64,000 bases of DNA from Sphingopyxis sp. FD7. Its GTDB lineage: Bacteria; Pseudomonadota; Alphaproteobacteria; Sphingomonadales; Sphingomonadaceae. Position numbers and translations under genes: made by a program. Numbering within the stretch: the stretch's first letter is position 1; each line of letters opens with the position of its first letter. Under the pieces are notes generated by a model. It was not told the DNA's origin. It searched no databases and worked only from the letters and a program-made list of their open reading frames with translations. The stretch is taken from positions 1,178,001-1,242,000 of the forward strand of contig NZ_AP017898.1 of assembly GCF_003609835.1 (NCBI RefSeq), in the 5' to 3' direction. Shown piece by piece: positions 1-9,264 of the stretch.

Positions 1-78
1 GCGATCGCTCGTCAACGCACCATGCCGAATGACGACATATTCGGTGGCGAATCCCTGTTTCGCAGCGGCGCAGTTGGC

Positions 79-1287
79 TTAGAAATCCAGCGGCGCGTCC
101 AGTTCCTTCACCTGCCACGGCAGACCATGCTTCATCAGCATGTCCATGAAGGGATCGGGGTCCATCTGTTCCATGTTGAACACGCCGTCGCCGCTCCACG
201 TGCCGGTGACCATCATCGCGGTGCCGATCATCGCGGGGACGCCCGTGGTGTAGCTCACCGCCTGATTGCCCGTTTCGGCATAGGCGTCCTCATGGTCGCA
301 TATATTGTAGAGGTAGAGCGTCTTTTCCTTGCCGTCCTTGCCAAGTCCGGTCGCGATGACGCCGATGTTGGTCTTGCCCTTGGTCGTCTCGCCGAGGCTC
401 GACGGTTCGGGGAGCACGGCTTTCAGGAATTGCAGCGGGATGATTTCCTTGCCCTCGTACATCACCGGGTCGATGCGCGTCATGCCGACATTCTGGAGCA
501 CGGTGAGGTGCTGGATATAGGCGTCGCCGAAGGTCATCCAGAACCGGATGCGCTTGATTTCGGGCAGGTGTGTTTTCAGGCTTTCGATCTCCTCATGATA
601 CATGAGGTACATATTCTTCGGCCCCACACCCTCGAAATCGAACGACTGCTTCACCGACATCGGCGGCGTTTCGACCCATTCGCCATTTTCCCAGTGCCGC
701 GCGACGGCGGTGACTTCGCGGATGTTGATTTCGGGATTGAAGTTGGTCGCGAAATGCTGGCCATGATCGCCGCCGTTGCAGTCGAGGATGTCGAGCGTGT
801 CGATACGCTCGAAATGATGCTTCTTGAGCCATGTCGTGAACACGCTCGTCACGCCGGGGTCGAAACCCGAGCCGAGCAGCGCCATCAGCCCGGCATCCTT
901 GAAGCGGTCGTGATAGGCCCATTGCCAGTGATATTCGAACTTCGCCTCGTCGCGCGGCTCGTAATTGGCGGTGTCAAGATAATGCGCGCCGGTCGACAGG
1001 CACGCCTCCATGATCGTCAGATCCTGATAGGGAAGCGCCAGGTTCACGACATGGGTTGCGCCGATCGAACGGATCAGCGCCGCGGTCGCGTCGATATGGT
1101 CGGCGTCGACCTCGGCGGTCCTGATCGTCACGCCGGTGCGCGCCTTCACCGACTCGGCGATCGCGTCGCATTTGAACTTGCGGCGGCTGGCCAGCGTGAT
1201 GTCGGGAAAGATGTCGGGGTTCATCGCCATCTTGTGCACTGCGACCGAACCGACGCCGCCCGCACCGATCACCAGAACCTTGCTCAT
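79..1287 (-). CDS. Saccharopine dehydrogenase-family carboxynorspermidine synthase
   Basis: The 402-residue protein opens with a Rossmann nucleotide-binding loop (VIGAGGVGSVAVHKMA, residues about 6-21) and has the saccharopine dehydrogenase-like fold through its length. Members of this subfamily reductively condense aspartate semialdehyde with a diamine to give carboxynorspermidine or carboxyspermidine, the first step of the alternative polyamine route; the partner decarboxylase (NspC) is not in the window. The start ATG has an AGGAG-like ribosome site just upstream. The gene is divergent from the threonine dehydratase, with about 66 bp between starts. The family is clear; exact diamine substrate is not visible. 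A lysine-pathway saccharopine dehydrogenase is the alternative reading but is less likely at this length and in this lineage. Confidence 0.8.
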   Translation of the reverse strand: MSKVLVIGAGGVGSVAVHKMAMNPDIFPDITLASRRKFKCDAIAESVKARTGVTIRTAEVDADHIDATAALIRSIGATHVVNLALPYQDLTIMEACLSTGAHYLDTANYEPRDEAKFEYHWQWAYHDRFKDAGLMALLGSGFDPGVTSVFTTWLKKHHFERIDTLDILDCNGGDHGQHFATNFNPEINIREVTAVARHWENGEWVETPPMSVKQSFDFEGVGPKNMYLMYHEEIESLKTHLPEIKRIRFWMTFGDAYIQHLTVLQNVGMTRIDPVMYEGKEIIPLQFLKAVLPEPSSLGETTKGKTNIGVIATGLGKDGKEKTLYLYNICDHEDAYAETGNQAVSYTTGVPAMIGTAMMVTGTWSGDGVFNMEQMDPDPFMDMLMKHGLPWQVKELDAPLDF

Positions 1288-1353
1288 CGAAAAATCTCCT
1301 GTCGCGGCGCGTTGCCGCCTTGTCTTGTATGCCCGGCCCTATAGGACGAAGCC

Positions 1354-2343
1354 ATGACACAGCAAAGCCCCGAAGCCCTCATCGATCCGAACCGTGCGCC
1401 CACGCTGGCAGGCGTCGAGCGCGCGGCGGCGAAAGTCGCGACCTTGCTCCCTCAAACGCCGCTGCTGCCGCTCGAGGTCGATGGCCGCACCATCTGGTGC
1501 AAGGCCGAATCGCTCCAGCCGGTCGGCGCGTTCAAGATTCGCGGGGCGTGGCACCGATTGACCGACCTGACGGCGGAACAGGCCGCGGCGGGCGTGGTCG
1601 GCGTGTCGAGCGGCAACCATGCGCAGGGGGTAGCCTGGGCGGCAAGGCGCCTCGGGATCAAGGCAACGATCGTCATGCCGAGCAACGCCCCGGCGATGAA
1701 GCTTGCGGCGACGCGGCGGCTCGGCGCCGAGGTCGTGCTGTATGACCGTGTCACCGAATCGCGCGACGCGGTTGCGGCGAAGCTGCTCGAAGAACGCGGC
1801 GGCACGCTCGTCCATGCCTATGGCGATCCGTGGATCATCGAAGGGCAGGGAAGCGCGGGGATCGAGGCGGCGGCGCAGATGCGCGCGCGCGGGATCGAGG
1901 GGCCCGACCGGATCGTCGCCTGTTGTGGCGGCGGCGGGCTGTCGGCGGGCCTCGCGCTCGCCTGTCCCGACGCCGAGCTGATCGCGGTCGAGCCCGAAGG
2001 CTGGGACGATGTGACGCGCAGTCTGGCCGCGGGCGAAATCCTGAGCGTCGACGATCTGGCCTTTCCCACCGAATGCGACGCGCTCCAGACGCCGGAGACG
2101 CGGCCGATCAATTTTGCGGTGCTCCGGGCGCGCGGCGTGCGCGGCGTCGTCGTCACGCGCAGCGAAGTGCGCGACGCGATGCGGCTTGCCTTCGAGAAAC
2201 TGCACCTGGTCATCGAACCCGGCGGCGCGGCGGCGCTCGCCGCGGTGCTGGCGGGCAAGGTGACGCCGACCGATGCAACGCTCGTCACCCTGTCGGGCGG
2301 CAATGTCGATCCGCTGAAATTCGCCGAAATCATCGGCGAATAG
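1354..2343 (+). CDS. Threonine/serine dehydratase (PLP-dependent)
   Basis: This 329-residue fold-type II PLP enzyme deaminates threonine (or serine) to the 2-oxo acid. Visible motifs are the Schiff-base lysine segment PVGAFKIRGAW (about residues 52-62), the SSGNHAQGVAW asparagine loop, and the glycine-rich phosphate cradle CCGGGGLSAG. The protein is shorter than biosynthetic IlvA and lacks a C-terminal ACT regulatory domain, so it resembles the catabolic or housekeeping short form rather than the isoleucine-feedback enzyme. Serine racemase-like activity cannot be excluded from sequence. It stands alone, followed after 46 bp by a lipoprotein gene on the same strand. Confidence 0.85.
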   Translation: MTQQSPEALIDPNRAPTLAGVERAAAKVATLLPQTPLLPLEVDGRTIWCKAESLQPVGAFKIRGAWHRLTDLTAEQAAAGVVGVSSGNHAQGVAWAARRLGIKATIVMPSNAPAMKLAATRRLGAEVVLYDRVTESRDAVAAKLLEERGGTLVHAYGDPWIIEGQGSAGIEAAAQMRARGIEGPDRIVACCGGGGLSAGLALACPDAELIAVEPEGWDDVTRSLAAGEILSVDDLAFPTECDALQTPETRPINFAVLRARGVRGVVVTRSEVRDAMRLAFEKLHLVIEPGGAAALAAVLAGKVTPTDATLVTLSGGNVDPLKFAEIIGE

Positions 2344-2389
2344 GAAACTTCGCGCGCATCGGGCGTTTGCGTGGCAAAGGAGAAAGACG

Positions 2390-2821
2390 ATGCACAAGAG
2401 TCTGACGATGGCTGCCGCTGCTGCCGCGATCCTGCTCACCGGCTGCGAAAAGGCCGAGGCACCGGCGCCCGCTGACGCTACGACTGAAACGGTGCCGGTC
2501 GAGACGGTCCCGGCGGAGGAAGCGGACGCCGCCGCGTCGCACCGCTTTGCGAGCTGGGCGGGCAAGTGGACTGGCGTTGAAGGCATGTATGCGACGATCA
2601 CGCCTGCGGAACCGGGCCGATACAGGCTGGAGATGCAGTCGGACCTCGACACCAGGGGCAGCTATGACGGCACCGACAGCGAGCATGGGATCCGGTTTAT
2701 CCGCGGCGGTGAAGACCTGACCCTGCGCCGGGCCAGCGGCGACGAGACGGGGCTCAAATATCTTGCGGGCAAGACCGATTGCCTGATGGTCAAACCGGGC
2801 GAGGGCTATTGCCGGGATTAA
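2390..2821 (+). CDS. Small lipoprotein of unknown function
   Basis: The 143-residue product begins with a lipoprotein signal: a short basic N-terminus, an alanine-rich hydrophobic core and the lipobox LLTG-Cys19. A low-complexity acidic/Pro/Thr linker follows (residues about 20-50), then a compact domain with two cysteines near the C-terminus (in KTDCLM and GYCRD) that could form a disulfide. AAGGAG precedes the ATG at good spacing. I do not recognise the folded domain. Location on the periplasmic face of a membrane is inferred from the signal. Confidence 0.7.
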   Translation: MHKSLTMAAAAAAILLTGCEKAEAPAPADATTETVPVETVPAEEADAAASHRFASWAGKWTGVEGMYATITPAEPGRYRLEMQSDLDTRGSYDGTDSEHGIRFIRGGEDLTLRRASGDETGLKYLAGKTDCLMVKPGEGYCRD

Positions 2822-2834
2822 AGGCCCACCGATA

Positions 2835-2865
2835 ATCCTCCCCATCGCTTCGCAACAGGGAGGAT
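2835..2865 (+). terminator. Candidate terminator hairpin after the lipoprotein gene
   Basis: ATCCTCCC (2835-2842) and GGGAGGAT (2858-2865) form an 8-bp perfect stem just after the lipoprotein stop. There is no long U-tract, so it may instead be a solitary arm of the CCTCCCC repeat family seen elsewhere in the window. Confidence 0.4.
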
Positions 2866-2880
2866 CATCATTTGTCGCGT

Positions 2881-2909
2881 CTGTCGCCGATTTGTCATCG
2901 AACCGTCGC
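2881..2909 (+). promoter_or_regulatory. Pho-box-like triple repeat upstream of btaA
   Basis: Three heptamers lie at exactly 11-bp spacing: CTGTCGC (2881), TTGTCAT (2892) and CCGTCGC (2903). PhoB boxes are tandem CTGTCAT-like heptamers with an 11-bp period, one helical turn apart. The set ends about 63 bp before the btaA start. Betaine-lipid genes are PhoB-controlled in other alphaproteobacteria, so position and function agree. The outer heptamers each deviate from consensus. Confidence 0.6.
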
Positions 2910-2972
2910 GCGAATCGCAACAAAGCGTGCCATGCGCAGCCTCGGAAACATCCGTTCCGGGAGTCGCGCAGC

Positions 2973-4199
2973 ATGGCCAGCCAGCCCAACAGGAAAATCG
3001 CCGCCGCGGTCGTCCGCACCGACGCCGAACAGAATCAGCGCCTGCTCGACCGCGCCTTTGCGCTCGCGTTCAGGGGGCTTGTCTATGCGCAGATCTGGGA
3101 AGATCCGGTGGTGGACATGGAGGCGCTGGCGATCGAGCGGGGCCACCGCATCGCGACGATCGCGAGCGGCGGCTGCAACGTCTTTTCCTACTTGACCGCC
3201 GACCCCGCGGAGATCGTCGCGGTCGACCTCAACACCGCGCATGTCGCGCTCAATCATCTCAAGCGCGTCGCGATCGAGCGGCTTCCCGATTATCTGAGCT
3301 TCCGCCGCTTCTTCGCCGATGCCGACAGCGCGGCGAACATCGCCGATTACCGCGCCTTCGTGCGCCCGCACCTCGACGAAACGAGCCGCCGCTATTGGGA
3401 GGGGCGCGATCTGGTCGGGCGCCGCCGCATCAACGGCTTCGCGCACGGGCTCTACAAGCGCGGCCTGCTCGGCAATTTCATCGGTCTTGCGCATCTGGTC
3501 GCGCGGATGCACCGCGTCGATCCGCGCCAGTTTCTCGAAGCCCAGAGCATCGAGGAGCAGCGCGCGATTTTCGACGCGAAGTTCGCACCTTTCTTTGACC
3601 GCAAGTTCATCCGCTGGGTCACCGACCAGCGCTCGTCGCTCTTCGGCCTCGGCATCCCGCCCGCGCAATATGATGCGCTGGCGGGCGGCAGACCGATGGC
3701 CGATGTGCTGCGCGCGCGGCTCGAAAAGCTGGCGTGCGACTTTCCGCTCAAGGACAATTATTTTGCCTGGCAGGCGTTCGGGCGCGGCTATGGCAAGGGC
3801 GTGACCGTGCCGCTGCCGCCCTATCTGCAGGCGGCCAATTATGCCGCGGTCAAGGCGCGTGCCGGGCGGGTGACGATGCTCCACGCGAACATGACCGATA
3901 TGCTCGCCGCCGCCGATGCGGCCAGCTTCAACCGCTATATCTTCCTCGATGCGCAGGACTGGATGAGCGATGCGCAGCTCATCGCGCTATGGGCCGAGGT
4001 CACGCGCACCGCGCGGCCTGGCGCGCGCGTGCTGTTCCGCACCGCCGCCGAACCGACATTGCTGCCGGGGCGGCTCCCCGCCGACCTGCTCGACCGCTGG
4101 GAATATCGCGAAGACGCCTCGCGCGATTATACGCGCCGCGATCGTTCGGCGATCTATGGCGGCGTCCATCTCTATGTGCTGAAGGGCGCGGGTGCATGA
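2973..4199 (+). CDS. btaA: BtaA: S-adenosylmethionine:diacylglycerol 3-amino-3-carboxypropyltransferase (DUF3419)
   Basis: The 408-residue protein matches the DUF3419/BtaA family in length and in the blocks VYAQIWEDPVVDMEAL and IATIASGGCNVFSYL near the N-terminus. BtaA transfers the aminocarboxypropyl group of SAM onto diacylglycerol to give diacylglycerylhomoserine, the first step of betaine lipid (DGTS) synthesis at the inner membrane. I chose ATG 2973, preceded by GGGAG, over a TTG at 2892 that would lie inside the Pho-box. The stop overlaps the btaB start as ATGA, so the pair is translationally coupled, the arrangement known from Rhodobacter and rhizobia. Phosphate-starvation control is inferred from the box upstream. 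Confidence 0.88.
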   Translation: MASQPNRKIAAAVVRTDAEQNQRLLDRAFALAFRGLVYAQIWEDPVVDMEALAIERGHRIATIASGGCNVFSYLTADPAEIVAVDLNTAHVALNHLKRVAIERLPDYLSFRRFFADADSAANIADYRAFVRPHLDETSRRYWEGRDLVGRRRINGFAHGLYKRGLLGNFIGLAHLVARMHRVDPRQFLEAQSIEEQRAIFDAKFAPFFDRKFIRWVTDQRSSLFGLGIPPAQYDALAGGRPMADVLRARLEKLACDFPLKDNYFAWQAFGRGYGKGVTVPLPPYLQAANYAAVKARAGRVTMLHANMTDMLAAADAASFNRYIFLDAQDWMSDAQLIALWAEVTRTARPGARVLFRTAAEPTLLPGRLPADLLDRWEYREDASRDYTRRDRSAIYGGVHLYVLKGAGA

Positions 4200-4837
4200 C
4201 GGCGGCGCATGGCGAACTGATGGACCGCGTCTATCGCACGCAGCGGCACATCTATGACCTCACGCGCAAATATTATCTGCTCGGCCGCGACGGGCTGATC
4301 GCCGAGCTGGCGCCGCCGCGCGGCGGCTCGGTGCTCGAGATCGGTTGCGGCACGGGGCGCAATCTGGTTGCGGTCGGCAAGGCGTGGCCGGAGGCTCAAT
4401 TGTTCGGCGTCGATATTTCGGACGCGATGCTGGCGACAGCGCGGACGTCGCTCGGCAGGGCGGGCATCGACGCGAAGCTGGCGCGCGGCGATGCCTGCGA
4501 TTTCGACCCCCAGGCGCTGTTCGGCCGCGCGACCTTCGACCGCGTATTCATCAGCTATACGCTGTCGATGATCCCCGACTGGAAAGCGGCGCTCGTCCAT
4601 GCGGCGCGCTGCGTCGCGCCGGGCAGGCGGCTGGAGATCGTCGATTTCGGGCAGCAGGATCGCCTGCCGCGCGTCTGGCGCCGCACGCTGTTCGGCTGGC
4701 TCGCGCAATTCCACGTCGCGCCGCGCGCCGAGCTGGCGCCGATGATCGCGGGGCTGGCCAGGGAAATGGGCAGCGCGGGCCATTGCCGCAGCCTCTATCG
4801 CGGTTACGCGATCCGCGGCGGCATCGCGCGCGGCTGA
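4196..4837 (+). CDS. btaB: BtaB: SAM-dependent N-methyltransferase of betaine lipid synthesis
   Basis: This 213-residue class I methyltransferase carries the SAM motif VLEIGCGTGRNL (about residues 46-57) and the acidic ribose contact in FGVDIS. BtaB trimethylates the homoserine headgroup made by BtaA to give diacylglyceryl-trimethylhomoserine. Length is close to the characterised BtaB (about 210 residues), and the gene overlaps btaA by four bases. The generic annotation would be class I methyltransferase; the overlap with btaA is what fixes the role. Confidence 0.85.
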   Translation: MTAAHGELMDRVYRTQRHIYDLTRKYYLLGRDGLIAELAPPRGGSVLEIGCGTGRNLVAVGKAWPEAQLFGVDISDAMLATARTSLGRAGIDAKLARGDACDFDPQALFGRATFDRVFISYTLSMIPDWKAALVHAARCVAPGRRLEIVDFGQQDRLPRVWRRTLFGWLAQFHVAPRAELAPMIAGLAREMGSAGHCRSLYRGYAIRGGIARG

Positions 4838-4850
4838 TACCCGGCTGCGC

Positions 4851-6116
4851 TCAGCGCGCGGGGCGCGTTGCCGTGAAGGCAAAGGCGACATCGACCTCCG
4901 CCGCAATCGCGTCGGTCGCGGCCCATTCGCCCTGACCGACACCGAACGCCGTGCGGTCGATCCGCGCGGTGCCGCCCACGCGCGCGCGGTCGCCTTCGAT
5001 CCGGAGCGTGAAGCGCAGCGTCGCGGGTTTGCTGGCGCCGCGCAGGTCGAGCGTGCCGCGCGCTTCATAGCGGTCGCCGTCGAGGTGCCGGATGTCGCGC
5101 GCGGTGAAGGTCGCGCTCGGATATGCGGCGGTATTGAAGAAGTCGCTACTCTTGAGCGAATCGTCGCGCTGGCCGTCGCCGGTATCGGCGGACGTGAGGT
5201 CGACCTTCACGCTGATGCGCGACGCAGCAAGCTGGTCGGGGCTGAACCGGATGTCGGCGCGCCAGCGATCGAAACGTCCCTCGACCGCCTCACCATTCCA
5301 GCGCGCGGTAAAGCCAAGGCGGCCGCCCGGCGCCACCGTCCAGTCTGCGAGCGGCTCTGCCTCTTCCTCGGGCTCGGCGGCGGGATCGCTGTCAGGGGCT
5401 TCGGCCGCTTCCGCCTTTTCGGCCTCGACCGGCGCGGGAGGCGCGACGGGCTCGGCCTGTGCTGTATCGGAGATGACCGGTTCGGCGGGTGCGGCGCGCT
5501 CGCGGTCGGGATAGACGCTTGAGCCCACAGCGAAGGCGCCGCCGATGAGAGCCAATGCGATCACGGCCGCTCCCACGGCCTTGCCGCGCGCCGACGGGAT
5601 CATGCGCTGAAGCTCGGGCTTGCCGAGCAGCCACTGGTGGCGGAGCGCGCCCGCGACGTGCAGCAGGAACAGCCCGATCGCCAGCCACGCCATCGCCTCG
5701 TGGACCACTTCGGCGGGTTCGTGCCAGCCGCGACCGACGGGAAGGTGCGGCCAGGGCACAATACCGAACAGCAAGGTCGGCACCTGAACCTTCGCGGTCG
5801 ACACGAGCAGCCAGCCCGTAATCGGGCCAAGGATCATCACCACATAGAACAGGCTATGGACCAAGCCCGCGAGCGCGCGCGTCCACGCCGGGCCGTCGGA
5901 CGCGGGCGGACGCTGCATGACGACGCGCGCGGCGAGGCGGGCGAGGCTGAGCAGCAGGATCGCGATGCCGACCGATTTGTGGAGCTGGAACCGCTGAAAC
6001 AGCTCGGGACTGTTATTGCCTTCGAGCGCCCAGCCGAGCGCAATCTGAAAGGCGAGGAGCAGCGCGATCAGCCAGTGGAGCGTGATCGCGGTATAGCTAT
6101 AGCGTTGAACGGCCAT
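4851..6116 (-). CDS. Cytochrome b561 - YceI fusion protein
   Basis: A 421-residue two-domain protein. Residues 1 to about 180 form a cytochrome b561-type four-helix membrane domain with candidate haem-ligand histidines in TLHW (His14), LHKSVG (about 46) and later helices. A further hydrophobic segment near 190-215 is followed by a long Ala/Pro/Glu linker (about 215-265). Residues about 265-421 are a YceI-like lipocalin-fold domain, known to bind isoprenoid quinone or polyprenoid chains. I chose MAVQRYSY (ATG at 6116), where b561 homologues begin, over an upstream in-frame start at 6182. It probably moves electrons between a periplasmic isoprenoid and the membrane quinone pool; that role is inference. 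Confidence 0.8.
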   Translation of the reverse strand: MAVQRYSYTAITLHWLIALLLAFQIALGWALEGNNSPELFQRFQLHKSVGIAILLLSLARLAARVVMQRPPASDGPAWTRALAGLVHSLFYVVMILGPITGWLLVSTAKVQVPTLLFGIVPWPHLPVGRGWHEPAEVVHEAMAWLAIGLFLLHVAGALRHQWLLGKPELQRMIPSARGKAVGAAVIALALIGGAFAVGSSVYPDRERAAPAEPVISDTAQAEPVAPPAPVEAEKAEAAEAPDSDPAAEPEEEAEPLADWTVAPGGRLGFTARWNGEAVEGRFDRWRADIRFSPDQLAASRISVKVDLTSADTGDGQRDDSLKSSDFFNTAAYPSATFTARDIRHLDGDRYEARGTLDLRGASKPATLRFTLRIEGDRARVGGTARIDRTAFGVGQGEWAATDAIAAEVDVAFAFTATRPAR

Positions 6117-6202
6117 GCAAAACCTTTGTGCAGGGAGCGCGGGAACCGCCGGAAAGACTAGCGCCCGCCGGGATTCGCACAAGCGTCAACCGCTGCTGCC
6201 GG

Positions 6203-6892
6203 TCAATCGTCGAACCCGACGAACCGCACCGCTTCTTCGACGCTCTTGCGGTTCGACACCACCGCGTTCGCGGGAAAATCGGCGTCGGGCCAACCCATCG
6301 CGACGCAGATCATGATGACCTGATCGTCGGGAATGCGCGCATGTTCGCGCACGACCGGGCTTTGCATGATCCCCTGGCTGTTGATCACGCAGCCAAGCCC
6401 GCGCGACCAGGCGGCGTTGACGAGCGCGTTGGTCACCGCGCCGCAGTCGAACGGCGCGATGTCGCTGCCCAGCAGCACCCGATCATAGGTGACGACGATG
6501 CTGACCGGCGCATCGAACTGGCGAAAGCCGCGCAGCACCCAGTCCTGCCGCGCATCCTTGTCGTCGCGTTCGATGCCCATCGCGCCGAACAATTGCTTGG
6601 CGATCTCCACCTGACGGCCGCGATGTTCGTCGGGAACCTTGTCGAAGCGGCGAAACTCGCGGCTGTCGGGCTTGCCTGCCAATATGCCCGTGGTATTGCC
6701 GCGGCGGATCGCGTCGAGCGGCGCGCCGGTCACGACCGAGAAGTTCCAGCACTGATTGTTGAACGACGACGGCGCGCGCATCGCCACGGCGATGATTTCG
6801 GCGATCAGCGCCTTGGGAACGGGCTTGTCGAGGAAGCCGCGGATCGAGCGTCGTCCGACGACGACCTCGTCAAAACCGGGCGTGGTCGTCAC
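6203..6892 (-). CDS. Nitroreductase-family FMN oxidoreductase
   Basis: The 229-residue protein has the nitroreductase N-terminal FMN-phosphate motif (GRRSIRGF, about residues 12-19) and [10 protein letters not shown], which resembles the conserved P-S-x-x-N-x-Q block at the flavin site. Such enzymes reduce nitro compounds, quinones or related substrates with NAD(P)H. Its start overlaps the hemA stop by four bases, so it is the second gene of a hemA transcript. The physiological substrate cannot be read from sequence. Confidence 0.85.
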   Translation of the reverse strand: MTTTPGFDEVVVGRRSIRGFLDKPVPKALIAEIIAVAMRAPSSFNNQCWNFSVVTGAPLDAIRRGNTTGILAGKPDSREFRRFDKVPDEHRGRQVEIAKQLFGAMGIERDDKDARQDWVLRGFRQFDAPVSIVVTYDRVLLGSDIAPFDCGAVTNALVNAAWSRGLGCVINSQGIMQSPVVREHARIPDDQVIMICVAMGWPDADFPANAVVSNRKSVEEAVRFVGFDD

Positions 6893-8109
6893 GCCGCCTT
6901 CTGGAGCTGCAATTCCAGCCGGTCCCAGATTTCGACGAGCGCTGACGTCAATTCGCGCATCATCGCCTCGTCATGCGCGGGGCCGGGGGTGAAGCGCAGG
7001 CGTTCGGTGCCGCGCGGCACGGTCGGGAAATTGATCGGCTGCACATAGACGCCATATTCGGCGAGCAATATGTCGCTGATCTTCTTGGCGCGCACCGGGT
7101 CACCGACCATCAGCGGGACGATATGCGTCGTCGAATCCATCACCGGCAGGCCGGCGTCGCGGAAACATTGCTTCAGATAAGCGGCGGCGGCCTGCTGCGC
7201 CTCGCGCTCGACGCTCGATTGCTTGAGGTGCCGCACGCTGGCGAGCACGCCCGCGACAAGCACCGGTGACAGGCTGGTCGTGAAGATGAAGCCCGGCGCG
7301 TAGCTGCGGATCACGTCGATGATATTCCTGTCGGCGGCGATATAGCCGCCCATCACGCCGAACGCCTTGCCCAGCGTGCCTTCGATGATCGTCACGCGAT
7401 GCGCGGCTTCGTCGCGATCGGTGATGCCGCCGCCGCGCGGCCCGTACATGCCGACGGCATGGACTTCGTCGCAATAGGTGAGCGCGTTATATTTTTCGGC
7501 GAGGTCGCAGATCGCGTGGATCGGCGCGACGTCGCCGTCCATCGAATAGACGCTTTCAAAGGCGATCAGCTTCGCCGCTTCGGGATCGTCGGCGGCGAGC
7601 ATCTCTTCCAGATGCGCAAGGTCGTTGTGGCGCCACACGCGCTTTTCGCAGCCCGAATTGCGGATGCCCGCGATCATCGAGGCGTGATTCAGTTCGTCCG
7701 AATAGATGATGCAGTTGGGGAGCAGCTTGCCGAGCGTGCCGAGCGTCGCCTCGTTCGAGATATAGCCCGAGGTGAAGAGCAGCGCGCCCTCCTTGCCGTG
7801 CAGGTCGGCGAGTTCGGCCTCCAGGTCGACGTGATAATGGGTGTTGCCGCCGATGTTGCGCGTGCCGCCCGATCCCGCGCCGACGTCGTGCAGCGCCGCC
7901 TCCATCGCCTCGACCACCTTGGGGTGCTGGCCCATCGCGAGATAGTCGTTGGAACACCAGACGGTGATCGGCTTCGGCCCATTGTGGCCCGCAAAGCAGC
8001 GCGCGTTGGGAAATGCGCCCTTGTTGCGCAGAATGTCGATGAAGACGCGGTAGCGTCCCTCTTCGTGCAGCCGGTCGATCGCGCGAGCGAAAATGTCGTT
8101 GTAATTCAC
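6889..8109 (-). CDS. hemA: 5-aminolevulinate synthase
   Basis: The 406-residue PLP enzyme condenses glycine with succinyl-CoA to 5-aminolevulinate, the entry to haem in alphaproteobacteria (Shemin pathway). Motifs include [20 protein letters not shown], and the PLP lysine in [15 protein letters not shown]. It starts with GTG at 8109, in the position where homologues begin MNY. The glycine-rich [10 protein letters not shown] block is typical. Its substrate succinyl-CoA is the end product of the methylmalonyl-CoA pathway encoded further along the window. Confidence 0.95.
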   Translation of the reverse strand: MNYNDIFARAIDRLHEEGRYRVFIDILRNKGAFPNARCFAGHNGPKPITVWCSNDYLAMGQHPKVVEAMEAALHDVGAGSGGTRNIGGNTHYHVDLEAELADLHGKEGALLFTSGYISNEATLGTLGKLLPNCIIYSDELNHASMIAGIRNSGCEKRVWRHNDLAHLEEMLAADDPEAAKLIAFESVYSMDGDVAPIHAICDLAEKYNALTYCDEVHAVGMYGPRGGGITDRDEAAHRVTIIEGTLGKAFGVMGGYIAADRNIIDVIRSYAPGFIFTTSLSPVLVAGVLASVRHLKQSSVEREAQQAAAAYLKQCFRDAGLPVMDSTTHIVPLMVGDPVRAKKISDILLAEYGVYVQPINFPTVPRGTERLRFTPGPAHDEAMMRELTSALVEIWDRLELQLQKAA

Positions 8110-8245
8110 GTTTCAGCCCCGCAGTCAGGTGCCAGTCAAGCTCTGGGCGCCGCTCCCCCGGCGGCTGTTAACATGCGGGCCAATAACGCCGAAAAGCGTC
8201 AAAGGCCAGTGCGAACGATTCGCAGATCCGGGACAAATTGTCCGA

Positions 8246-9052
8246 TCAGATCGTCTCGATCGATCCGATGCCATAGGGCGCGAGCGCGGCAAGCGGCGGC
8301 GGTTGCCGGTCGTCGCTGCGCGTGAAGACCGCGATGCCCGGCGCCGCCGTTGCGGGCCAGCGCTGCCCTTCGGTCAGATGCGCAATACGCCGCGCGATCC
8401 CTTCCGCGCCGTCGATCAGCGCGACGCCGGGGCCGAAACCCGCCTGCAATTCGGGCTTCAGCAGCGGGAAATGGGTGCAGGCGAGCACGACGACATCGAG
8501 CGCGTCGCCTCCCGGCTGATCGCGGAGCCCCGCGACCGCGCGCGCAATCACCTCCGGATCGACCGCCTCGCCGCGCAGCTTCGCCTCGGCGCCGGTGACG
8601 AGGCCGGGGCTGCCGTGGCGCAGCACCGTCTTGCCGCCGGCAAAGCGCGCGCTCAGATCGTCGACATAGGGCTGGCGCACCGTCGCTTCGGTGCCGAGCA
8701 CGCCGATGACGCCGCTGCGGGTCATTGCGGCGGCGGGCTTGATCGCGGGGACGGTGCCGACGATCGGCAGGTCGAGCGCGGCGCGGACATGGCCCAGCGC
8801 GATCGTCGAGGCGGTGTTGCATGCGATGACCGCGAGCCGCGGCTGGTAACGCTCGACAAGCCGCCCGAGCAAGGCGGGGACGCGCGCCGCAAGCTCCTCG
8901 TCGCTTTTCTTGCCATAGGGCAGGCCGGCATAGTCGGCGGCATAGACGATCGGCGCAGTCGGCAACAGCGCGCGCGTCGGGCCGAGCACGGTCAGCCCGC
9001 CAAGGCCGCTGTCAAAGAAAAGGATCGGCGCGTCGGGGACGGGTGGGTGCAT
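8246..9052 (-). CDS. murI: Glutamate racemase
   Basis: The 268-residue protein makes D-glutamate for peptidoglycan by a two-base, two-cysteine mechanism. It shows the FFDSGLGGLTVL opening, the first catalytic cysteine in ACNTAST and the second in LACTHFPLL, and GTVPAIKPA. All catalytic features are present and length is normal. It is a single gene, separated from hemA by about 136 bp holding nothing I recognise. Confidence 0.93.
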   Translation of the reverse strand: MHPPVPDAPILFFDSGLGGLTVLGPTRALLPTAPIVYAADYAGLPYGKKSDEELAARVPALLGRLVERYQPRLAVIACNTASTIALGHVRAALDLPIVGTVPAIKPAAAMTRSGVIGVLGTEATVRQPYVDDLSARFAGGKTVLRHGSPGLVTGAEAKLRGEAVDPEVIARAVAGLRDQPGGDALDVVVLACTHFPLLKPELQAGFGPGVALIDGAEGIARRIAHLTEGQRWPATAAPGIAVFTRSDDRQPPPLAALAPYGIGSIETI

Positions 9053-9094
9053 GTGTGTCGCCTAGCAGGCGATGCAAAGGCTCTCAATCTTCTC

Positions 9095-9172
9095 CGTCGT
9101 CCCGGCGAAAGCCGGCACCTCGCCGGTGCGGAAGGAAGCGAGGGTGAGATCCCGGCCTTCGCCGGGATGACG
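9095..9172. repeat. Palindromic repeat pair, GTCATCCCGGCGAAG family
   Basis: Two inverted arms of the CGTC(A/G)TCCCGGCGAA(G/A)GCCGG type flank about 30 bp between the divergent murI and plsY genes. The same family recurs at 15322-15349 as a single arm and at 53840-53917 as a pair. Confidence 0.8.
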
Positions 9173-9264
9173 GGTTTATCCATTTCGGATCGCGATGTGC
9201 CCGAATCCGTTGATTGCTCCCGCCAACCCCGCCAAAAGGGAAGGCGAACGAAGCGGGGAGTGTG

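Noticed and set aside
1-78. Possible gene end or start at the window edge
   Set aside because: Reading frames here are short and closed; nothing supportable.
22-1344. Long open frame on the plus strand over the carboxynorspermidine synthase gene
   Set aside because: Shadow in GC-rich DNA; the minus-strand product has clear motifs and this one has none.
2892-2972. TTG start for BtaA at 2892
   Set aside because: It would place translation inside the Pho-box heptamers; ATG 2973 has a ribosome site and fits the family length.
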